Part shown: positions 1 to 7,300 of the stretch, piece by piece
How the letters are laid out: every line of letters starts with the position of its first letter
Position numbering within the stretch: the first letter of the stretch is position 1
Assembly: GCA_937894585.1 (NCBI GenBank)
Contig: CALBGO010000055.1
Span: 1-7,697, forward strand
DNA from: an uncultured Eubacterium sp.
Lineage (GTDB): Bacteria; Bacillota; Clostridia; Peptostreptococcales; Anaerovoracaceae
Direction: 5' to 3'
Length of the DNA stretch: 7,697 nucleotides
Notes under the pieces: generated by a model
Databases searched by the model: none
What the model was told of the DNA's origin: nothing
The model's input: only the letters and a program-made list of their open reading frames with translations
Made by a program: the position numbers and the translations under genes

Positions 1-54
1 GGTAAGAAGATTTATACAAAATGGTCTTCTAAAGTAAGTGCAAAAGTGAAATAG
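1..54 (+). CDS. 3' end of an upstream gene, possibly a fibronectin-III-like surface protein
   Basis: The window opens inside a reading frame that gives 17 residues (GKKIYTKWSSKVSAKVK) and a TAG stop at 52-54. The Y-T-K-W-S-S pattern followed by alternating K and V resembles the last beta strand of fibronectin-III-like domains that often end clostridial surface proteins. The start and almost all of the protein lie outside the window, so the family call is tentative. A hairpin about 50 bases downstream fits the end of a transcription unit, which separates this gene from the riboswitch-controlled gene further on. Confidence 0.5.
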   Translation, partial: GKKIYTKWSSKVSAKVK

Positions 55-104
55 CGAGAGTAAAGCAGCAGACTTGCAAAAATTAGTATGAAAAAATGAC
101 AATA

Positions 105-137
105 GGGGCGCAGTATTCGTGGGAGTACTGCGCTCTT
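105..137 (+). terminator. Terminator-like hairpin after the upstream gene
   Basis: An 11-bp inverted repeat (108-118 with 123-133, one G-U pair) closes a GTGG loop. Weaker G-U and G-C pairs extend it on the outside. Only a short TCTT follows instead of a strong U tract, so it may be a weak or bidirectional terminator. It sits between the stop at 52-54 and the next promoter at 437. Confidence 0.5.
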
Positions 138-248
138 AGACATTTCCGGACATTTTGACATCCTGTTTTGCTTGTGATTTTCACCTTCTTTTCAGACACT
201 ATGCGTATTGAAACTTCGGAAAAGGAGAGAAAGGCCGGGTGAAAAAAG

Positions 249-401
249 ATGAAGAGTAAAATGTTACCGATCGTTTATGAAAATATTAAAGAAATTATTG
301 ATGAAAATCTGTATTTTATTGATAAGGGCCTCCAGGTGAAAGAATTACTGGCAGTAGGTGGGAAGATAACATTGCTCACAAGCCTTCTGCAAAGGCAATG
401 A
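249..401 (+). pseudogene. Weak 50-codon ORF, possibly a degraded gene fragment
   Basis: ATG at 249 opens 50 codons, beginning MKSKMLPIVYENIKEIIDE and ending at TGA 399-401. The first 35 or so residues look coding, as an amphipathic acidic/hydrophobic helix. The tail (ITLLTSLLQRQ) does not. The +2 frame over 359-412 instead gives a plausible ending, WEDNIAHKPSAKAMISL then TAA at 410-412, so one indel near 350-358 may have split a gene. The only Shine-Dalgarno-like run (AAAGGAG, 221-227) lies over 20 bases before the ATG, and an in-frame stop (240-242) precedes it. I do not recognise the family. It could also be non-coding. The rest of 138-436 shows nothing I can support. Confidence 0.25.
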
Positions 402-436
402 TATCCTTGTAATTGTATACATAATATTTTTTGATA

Positions 437-465
437 TTGACAAAATGCTCAGGGGAAGATATACT
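437..465 (+). promoter_or_regulatory. Sigma-A-type promoter for the riboswitch leader
   Basis: A perfect -35 box TTGACA (437-442) is followed by a 17-base spacer and a -10 box TATACT (460-465), five of six matches to TATAAT. Transcription would start near 472, about nine bases before the first pairing strand of the B12 riboswitch at 481. That is the expected geometry for a leader RNA. This promoter would drive the whole leader of about 890 nt and the giant gene behind it. Confidence 0.85.
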
Positions 466-480
466 GAATCTATCTATTTT

Positions 481-695
481 GTTTCATGTTCTCCTCGCGC
501 AGAGAGTTTTCCTGCGGAGCGGGAGCTAAGAGGGAAGCAGGTGCAAATCCTGCGCGGTCCCGCCACTGTAACGGACAAGCCGGTTTCGGATACCACTGAT
601 AACACTGCCTGTGCAGAAGTTTTCGGGAAGGTTGAAAAAGGCATTTGAGTTCCCAGCCAGGATACCTGCATGAAACAGTTTTTCCTGGCGGAGGA
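481..695 (+). promoter_or_regulatory. Cobalamin (B12) riboswitch 1, canonical
   Basis: All hallmark parts of the B12 element are visible. P1 is a perfect 8-bp pairing, GTTTCATG (481-488) with CATGAAAC (669-676). P4 with its T-loop-like L4 is GCAGG (537-541), TGCAAAT, CCTGC (549-553), preceded by GGGAA. The core with loop L5 is GGTCCCGCCACTGTAACGG (556-574). The J6/3 segment is GGGAAGG (625-631), and the B12 box AGCCAGGATACCTGCA is at 655-670. Just downstream, TCCT-GGCGG-AGGA (683-695) forms the L13 hairpin. Its loop GGCGG is exactly complementary to CCGCC (560-564) in L5, the kissing-loop interaction that senses ligand. Members of this class bind adenosyl- or methyl-cobalamin and usually repress the downstream gene. 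Here the output is the terminator at 734-777. The ligand subtype cannot be told by eye. Confidence 0.96.
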
Positions 696-733
696 TCAGA
701 AGAAAAACATAAAGATGATGGCAGCAAATACGG

Positions 734-777
734 ACTGTATCATATTCCTTTTGGATGTGATGCAGTTTTTTGTTTTT
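734..777 (+). terminator. Intrinsic terminator of riboswitch 1
   Basis: A 14-bp hairpin (734-747 with 753-766, three G-U pairs, loop CTTTT) is followed by TTTTTTGTTTTT. It begins about 40 bases after the L13 hairpin, so it is the natural expression platform of riboswitch 1 and would stop the leader RNA when cobalamin is bound. An antiterminator is not obvious. ATGAT (715-719) can pair with ATCAT (739-743) of the 5' arm, but only weakly. Confidence 0.9.
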
Positions 778-824
778 CAGCTGAAAAACGTTTTTATTCT
801 ATGAGTCCGGGGGAATGAAAGGAG

Positions 825-1004
825 ATGATGAAAAGAAAAAAGACAGAAGTCTCAGTCAGAAGTCTTCTGTCCGCTTTCGGCAGATTGCCGGAAGTAAATT
901 GTAATATTGCAGGCTTTTGTGGCAGATGCGCGACTCGGAGAAGAAATGCAGATTTTTTTCTGAACACGCATACTTGTTCTTTGCTGAACAAGGGAATCAG
1001 GTGA
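825..1004 (+). CDS. Doubtful 59-residue Cys-containing leader ORF between the two riboswitches
   Basis: ATG 825 (or 828) opens 59 codons. The product starts MMKRKKTEVSV, is Lys/Arg-rich, and has four cysteines, three of them in CNIAGFCGRC. AAAGGAG (818-824) touches the ATG, giving a spacing of 0-3 bases, which is too short for good initiation. The stop TGA (1002-1004) lies inside the L4 loop of riboswitch 2, so translation would run straight into that aptamer. I recognise no family. The reading frame also crosses a strong RNA hairpin (842-871), so a chance ORF in a structured leader is at least as likely. Confidence 0.2.
   Translation: MMKRKKTEVSVRSLLSAFGRLPEVNCNIAGFCGRCATRRRNADFFLNTHTCSLLNKGIR
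842..871 (+). repeat. Inverted repeat with a B12-box-like loop
   Basis: GACAGAAG (842-849) pairs perfectly with CTTCTGTC (864-871) around a 14-base loop. The span 852-862 is TCAGTCAGAAG, repeated exactly at 1176-1186, where it is the B12 box of riboswitch 2. No U tract follows, so it is not an intrinsic terminator. It may be a relic of an aptamer duplication or a spacer hairpin between the two regulatory units. Confidence 0.6.
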
Positions 1005-1212
1005 GAATCCTGAACATGTGAATCCGGAGAGAACAGCCGGGTTCTTAATAGCTGTGTTTACAGAGTACTGTCGCTGTGCGGAAAATATGCCGTATACGGT
1101 GAAAACCGGTCATTGGAAGGGATGTCATGGCCCGGAGAGAAGGCGGGGCAGTGCGCCGGTGAAAACCAGAATGTATCAGTCAGAAGACCTACAGTCTCCG
1201 GGAAACCGGAGA
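936..1212 (+). promoter_or_regulatory. Second, divergent cobalamin-riboswitch-like element
   Basis: The 5' core is clearly B12-element-like: AAGGGAATCAGGTGAGAATC (990-1009) with P4 TCAGG (997-1001) pairing CCTGA (1009-1013) around a T-loop-like L4. The J6/3-like TGGAAGGG is at 1114-1121, and the B12-box match CAGTCAGAAGACCTACAG at 1177-1194 resembles the CCCGAAGACCTGCC form of E. coli btuB. Between them the usual CCCGCCACTGT loop is not recognisable. Two alternative P5-like stems exist: ACAGC with GCTGT (start 1033, end 1054) and ACAG with CTGT (about 1065-1076). The 3' end folds as a perfect 7-bp GNRA hairpin, TCTCCGG-GAAA-CCGGAGA (1195-1212). A possible P1 is CGGAGA (936-941) with TCTCCG (1195-1200). 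Boundaries are approximate. It could be an expanded variant, another corrinoid subtype, or a decayed copy. Confidence 0.68.
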
Positions 1213-1237
1213 GCCTGAAATAAAGGATTGATTTCGT

Positions 1238-1267
1238 GGAAATATACGGAAGAAGTCCTATATTTCC
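1238..1267 (+). promoter_or_regulatory. 12-bp hairpin between riboswitch 2 and its terminator
   Basis: GGAAATATA (1238-1246) pairs perfectly with TATATTTCC (1259-1267). Inside, GGA (1248-1250) pairs with TCC (1256-1258) around AGAAG, leaving C1247 bulged. It stands 13 bases before the terminator and has no U tract. It is probably part of the expression platform of riboswitch 2, as an antiterminator partner or spacer. I cannot tell which from sequence alone. Confidence 0.6.
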
Positions 1268-1280
1268 TGTACCATAAAAG

Positions 1281-1310
1281 CGATGACAGCTGTGCATCGT
1301 TTTTTTATTT
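1281..1310 (+). terminator. Intrinsic terminator of riboswitch 2
   Basis: CGATG (1281-1285) pairs with CATCG (1295-1299). CA/TG pairs continue inside across one bulged A to a GCTG loop, and the preceding AAAAG can extend the stem into the U tract. TTTTTTTATTTTCTG follows (1300-1314). It lies about 60 bases before the start codon at 1361, which places it to block entry into the giant gene when the second aptamer is in its off state. Confidence 0.85.
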
Positions 1311-1344
1311 TCTGAAATAGAAAAATGATACACGACAAATGGAA

Positions 1345-1351
1345 AGGAAGG
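1345..1351 (+). promoter_or_regulatory. Ribosome-binding site that fixes the TTG start
   Basis: AGGAAGG, the core of a longer purine-rich run, lies nine bases before TTG 1361. The codons after TTG give a signal peptide (KKKIFSLGLALLMILQTVP). The next in-frame ATG (codon 14) would cut that peptide in half, so TTG is the better start. Confidence 0.88.
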
Positions 1352-1360
1352 TAAGCTGAA

Positions 1361-4300
1361 TTGAAAAAGAAAATATTCAGTCTGGGACTTGCACTGCTGA
1401 TGATTTTGCAGACGGTTCCTGCAGCTGCATTTGCAGCATCAGAAACAGAAAGTCCTCCGGGTTCTCCACAGCAGGAGGGAACATATTATGTCCTGAACAC
1501 AGAGGAGGACCTGGATTGGTTTGCAAAGGAAGTAAATACAGGGAATACTTCGATTAATGCAAAACTGGGAAATAATATTGAAGTTTCCCAAACTCACACA
1601 CCGATTGGAACAAAAGCAAATCCGTTCAGCGGGATTTTTGACGGAAATGGAAAAAGCATCAGCCTGAACAGTGGAGTGACTTTTATCGATACGAGTGAAA
1701 GATACGGTTTGTTTGGAACGCTGCAAGGAACGGTGAAGAATCTGACTGTAAAAGGAACCGTTGACTTGGGAACCAGAGTAGGAAATGTCGGAGGTATTGC
1801 AGGATATGCTGATGCTGGCAGTACAATCGAACACTGCATCAATGAGGCCGCGGTTTCCGGTAAGAACAATGTCGGCGGCATTACAGGCTACAATAATGCA
1901 ACGATTATAAACTGCGGCAATGAAGGAAATGTTTCTACGACGGATAAAAAAGCCGGAGGAATAGCTGGAGTAACATTTTTAAAAGCGCAGCTTATTTCCG
2001 GGTGCTACAATAGAGGCAATATCAGTGCAAAAAAAAGCACTGCCGGTGGAATTACAGGAGACTGCATGGCTGATATTACATTGCAAGACTGTTACAGTAC
2101 AGGTGAAATATCAGCAAGCAGCAGTGACAGAGAAGGATATACCGGAGGAATAATCGGACAGATTTCTCTTAATAAAAATGTTGAACTGCAGCAGATATAT
2201 GCAGCGGGTACGATATCGGGGAAAACAACAGATGCAATTTGTGGAAAATCAATGGGAAAACTGACAGCATTGGATGTTTTTTTTCTGGATACACTGAAGT
2301 CTTCAGTTCCTGATGTAACAGCGCTGTCTTCAGAGCAGCTGAAGACAAAGGCTTCTGATCTGGGTGCAGCCTTTGCAGCTGATACTGCAGGTATGAATGG
2401 AGGATATCCTGTTCTTGCATGGCAGAATGGGGGAGAAGATACGGGTCTCAGTGACCTTAAGGGAACCATTTCTGTGTCAGGAGAAATTTGTTGTTACAGC
2501 ACACTGACCGCAGCATATCATTCTGTACCGGGAGAAGAAAACCTGAACCTGTCTTACCAGTGGTGCAGAAACGGCGTACCGGTTGAGAATGCGGCAGAGG
2601 CGCAGTATAAAGTGACTGAAGAAGACCTGGCGTCGGACCTTTCGGTTTCTGTCAGTGTTGACGGTTATAACAGACTGACTTCAGACACGATGCATGTGCC
2701 GGATTTGGTTGCAGTTTCAACAGAACCGGCGGAAGCACAGATAACAATTTCAAATGGGGACAAAGTATATCAGAGTATTACCGGACAGCCGGGAATCTAT
2801 TCACTTCCTGCGGGTGCTTATTCTTATACCGTCACGATGGGAGAAGGCAGTGAATATGTCGATGAAAAAGGAACTTTTCAGGTTCCGGGAAAAGAACTGC
2901 TGGAAGTTGTGCTGAAAGAAAAACTTTATGAAACAGACTTTGCTGTGAAACCGGATGAAGCTGAGAATGCTGAAATTACGGTAAAAGATAGCCAGGGCAG
3001 GTTGTGCATGCCTGAAAAGGGCAGCGGAAAATATCAGCTGAAAAAAGGCACTTACAGCCTTACGGCAGAACTGTTCGGCTTTGAAACAGTACATAAAAAC
3101 TTTGATGTAACAGCTGCAGGCATTGTAGAGATACAGATGAAGAAACTGCCGGCTTATGATATTGTTTTTAAGACGAAGAATTTTTCACAGGAACAGAGTA
3201 AAAAACTTCATCTTACAGTGAAAACAGGCGGCAAAACCGTATATACCGGAAACAGGATGTCCTTAAGTCTTCCGGAAGGTGACTATCAGTATACGGTCAG
3301 CTGCGGAGGCTACAGGTCAGAAATAGGCACATTCAAGGTAGAGAAGAAAAATACCTTAGTGGAATTTTCGATGACTCGTGATACAGGCTGGGACGGCAGA
3401 ACGATGACAGAACCGAGCAGAGATGCCGGAGGAGTTTATCTGATCTGCAATGCTGCTGAACTGATGTGGTTTAATCGGCATGCAAAAATGGATGACTCGG
3501 CAAAACTGATGGCAGATATTACGGTTAATCAGGATATGCGCCTGGATGAAAACCAGCTACATGTATGGAATCCGATTGGAAACTATGCAGGGTATAGTGG
3601 AAGTCGGCCTTATGAGGGGACTTTTGACGGAGACGGACATAGTATCACTGGACTTTACATTCCGGGAAGCGATGCAAAAAATGCGGCATTTTGTGGTTAT
3701 CTCGGTGAAGGCGGTGTAATCAGAAATCTTACCATAGATGGTGTTGTCAAAAATGAAAGAAGCAGAAACCAGTATGTGGCAGGAATCGCGGGTACATGCA
3801 AAGGTTTGATTGCCGGCTGTGTGAACTTGGCAGAACTCAGTGGAGGAAGCTATGTGGGCGGCATAGTCGGAAGTGCAGATAAAACGTGCCGAATTGAAAA
3901 CTCTGTCAACCAAGGCAGTGTCACAGCTTCTGCAGAACGCGCAGGGGGAATCTGCGGAGTATTATATGCAGAAGGAAGTCAGGCTGTATCCGGATGCTGC
4001 AACTTTGGTAAAGTGCAGGCAAAAGGGTTTGCCGGAGGAATCACAGGAGATTTTTATAGCGGTGCAGGCATTGTAAATACATATAACAGAGGTGAAGTCA
4101 TTTCTCAGGGCGTTTCCGGAGGCATTGCCGGTAATTTCAGAAGTGGCACTATGAATCATGTTTATCATGCAGGAACTGTAAAAGGTGCACAGAACGGTAC
4201 CGGAAGCATTGCCGGAAGACTGGAATGGGCAGGCGGAAGCAGGACTTTTGACCAGGTGTTCTGGCTGGAAGGCAGTGCTGAAAGTGAAATTGGAAATACC

Positions 4301-7300
4301 GGCGGGTACAGTATTTCAGGCCAGGCACAGAAAATGAGTGAAGAAGAACTGAAGTCTGTGGACCTGGGAAATGCATATACGGAGGACCGGCCGCCTTATA
4401 TAAATGACGGGTATCCTGTACTGAAATGGCAGGCAGGTGAAGTTTTTGAACCAGAGAAACCGGAGAGCCGTCCTGATGCATGGGATGGCAAAGAAACCAG
4501 TCAGCCGCAGCAAAAAGACGGCATATATCAGATTGGAAATGCTGCCGAACTGAAATGGTTTGCAGATCAGATAAACAGTGGGAAAATAGAACTGAAAGCA
4601 GTGCTTACTGCAGATATTGATCTCAATCATCAGGAGTTTTCATCGATTGGCGGCAGTGCAGAGAACCATGCATTCAGAGGGACTTTTGACGGCGCATATA
4701 AAAAAATCAAAGGGTTTTATCAGGATGCATCAGAATCCGGATATGGACTGTTCGCCGTCAATGCCGGAACTGTAAAGAATTTTACAATCTCCGGAAAAGC
4801 TGATGCAAGAGATGTATACGGTGTGGTAGCCGGAAAAAACAGCGGTGTGATTGAGGGATGCACAAATGAAGTATCTGTCAATGGCGGAAACCAGATTGGC
4901 GGTATTGTCGGTGTGAATCTGAAGAATGGAGAGGTCAGAAGATGCCGCAATAAGGCAGATATAGAAGGTGCACGTATGGTTGGTGGTATTGCCGGCAGAA
5001 ATAATACGGATGCTTTAATCGAAGAATGTGCAAACAGTGGTACCGTACTATCTGTAAAGGAATTCTGCGGCGGTATCTGTGCCGAAAATGAAGGAAATCT
5101 TCTGAGCTGTTACAACAAAGGTCTGATTGTGTGTATGTCAGATATTCTCAGGGCTTATGCGGGCGGTGTTGCCGGCCATAATGCAGGTTATACATCTGAT
5201 ATTTATAATACAGGAAATGTCGTATCTGCAGGAGGTTATGCAGGCGGGGTTCTTGGTATATCCACGGTTGGAAGTCTGGGATCGGCCACAGCTGAAAATC
5301 TGTATGGAATCGGTGAAGTATGCGGTGCATTCTTTGAAGGGGAAAACGCAGAAGAACAATATTTTGTCGGCGGCGCAACAGGAAACCGTACTGATGCTGT
5401 TCAGAATGCATATTACCTTTCAGATCTGAAGGCTGCGGGCGGAGGAATTGCAAAAAGCAGTGCAGAAATGAAGAAAAAAGGGTTTGCACTGACGTTGGGA
5501 ACAGCTTTTAAGGCGGATACTGAAAATCTGAATTATGGATATCCGATGCTGAAATGGCAGACTGCAGCCAATACATTAAAATCAAAACCGGCCCTTGGAG
5601 GAACCGTGGAAATCTCCGGAACATCGAAGGCCGGAGAGATTCTTTCAGCTGAGTATAAGGGTGATGAGAAGAATTTGATTTATGTCTGGTATACTGCTGA
5701 TGACTATGGAGAATATGTACTTTCCGTCAGCAGAAAGAACACCTTTAAGATTCCGGTAGATCTGGTAGGACATAAAATCAGAGTAAAAGTGTTCTCGAAG
5801 GATGCAGACCGGTTCGCGGAAGCATCGGCGTCATCAACGGTAGAAGGAATGAACGGAAGCATCAGTATCAGCGGTATTGCAGTTGTGGGTAAAGTTGTGA
5901 AAGCAGCTTATTCAAGAACGGAAGATGAGCCGGAATATCAGTGGTATCGCGGAACAGTTAAAATTCCTGGTGCAGACAGCGGAACATATACTGTGACAGA
6001 AGCAGACAAAGGTTATGTCCTGAAAGTCAGAGTAACCGGAAATAAGGCCGGATTTGTAGAAAAAGCCATGAAAGATAAAGTTGTGACGGCAGAGCATGCA
6101 GGTGTCTGGAGTGATACGGAAGTTAGTGAACCTGCCCTTGTAGCTGGCGTATATGTGATTGAGACGGAAGCTGAACTTAAATGGTTTGCATCCCAGATTA
6201 ATGGAGGAAAGACCGGACTCAATGCAAAACTTGCAGACCATATTCAGATTTCCGGAGACAAATGGTATCCGATCGGAAGTGAAGCACATCCGTTTGCAGG
6301 AACTTTTGATGGAAATGGAAAGGAAATCACATTTGCATTAAAAACTGACGGAAAAGCTTACCAGGGATTGTTCGGGTATATAGAAGGAAAAGGAACCGTG
6401 AAGAAGCTAACTGTTAACGGAACGCTTGTTTTAAGCGGTGAAACGACAACGGCGGGCATTGTTGCGGGATATTCAGAAGGTAAAATCCTAAATTGTATTT
6501 CAAAGGGTTCTGTGCAGGCAACAGAGGGAACGCAGCTTGGAGGCATTACAGGAAGTATCGGGCTGCATGGCCGAGTGGAGCGCTGCAGAAATGAAGCATC
6601 CGTTTCAGCAAAGGAAAGAGCAGGCGGCATAGCCGGGGTGAATTCTTACGGGGATACATATTACTGCTCAAATAAAGGACTTGTTTCTGTATCAGGTAAC
6701 GAAGCCGGCGGTATTGTCGGAAGCACTCAAAACTATGCGGTAATTACCGGCTGCTATAATACAGCAGAAGTGAAAGGTTCAATGTACGTGGGCGGTATCA
6801 GCGGCAAAGTGTATGTTGCGGCAGCACCTCAGGCATGCTACAGCACCGGAAAACTGACGGGAACTGCATACACTGCAGGTGCGGTAGGTGACCTTGGCGG
6901 AACCGATTATATCACAATCGTAACAGGAAGCTTTTACGATAAGACACTTCCGAAAGATAAGACTGCAAAGGGTGTTTCACTTTCGGATATGAAAGGTGGA
7001 AACTTTGCGTCTGTTCTGAACCGTGAAGCTTTTGAAGAGATTTATACAGAGGACGAGAAAAATCAGAATAGAGGTCTTCCTGTTCTCAAATGGGAAGCCG
7101 GAATTGCAGAAGAAAAACCGGAAAAACCGGATCCTGAAGAGGAAAAAGACCGGATTACCGTCAGCTTTACTCTGGTGGGAGATACAAAGCATGGTACAGC
7201 ACCTCATGAAGATGGTAACCATATATGGATTGCCAGAACTACTCTTGAAGGTCTTCCTCGGGGAACGACTGCCTATGACGTGTTCAAGCGGGTGCTGGGC

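Noticed and set aside
155..183. Possible promoter TTGACA with TTTTCA 17 bases later
   Set aside because: The -10 box matches TATAAT at only two positions and no convincing gene or leader follows.
445..648. 67-codon + strand ORF over the first riboswitch
   Set aside because: It lies almost wholly inside the B12 aptamer, starts inside the promoter spacer and has no ribosome-binding site. The base pattern is explained by RNA structure.
815..904. 29-codon ORF from ATG 815
   Set aside because: Highly charged Lys/Ser product with no good ribosome-binding site. It overlaps the 842-871 hairpin and the other small ORF.
885..907. Internal promoter TTGCCG / TAATAT between the riboswitches
   Set aside because: The spacer is only 11 bases, too short for a sigma-A promoter.
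1020..1170. Glycine-riboswitch-like GGAGAG motifs
   Set aside because: The conserved CCGAAGG partner motif and the tandem glycine aptamer layout are missing, while B12-element motifs flank the region on both sides.
733..1196. GACTGTA (733-739) is complementary to TACAGTC (1190-1196), linking terminator 1 with the end of riboswitch 2
   Set aside because: The partners are about 450 nt apart, and terminator 1 must act before the second strand is made. A 7-base match by chance is likely.
1018..1218. 66-codon + strand ORF over the second riboswitch-like region
   Set aside because: It covers the structured leader RNA, has no Shine-Dalgarno site and gives a low-complexity Arg/Gly/Pro product.
1439..7222. 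Many minus-strand and alternate-frame ORFs of 60-131 codons across the giant gene
   Set aside because: They are shadows of the single 2112-codon frame, with Phe/Ser/Cys/Pro-rich compositions typical of antisense reading and no convincing start sites.
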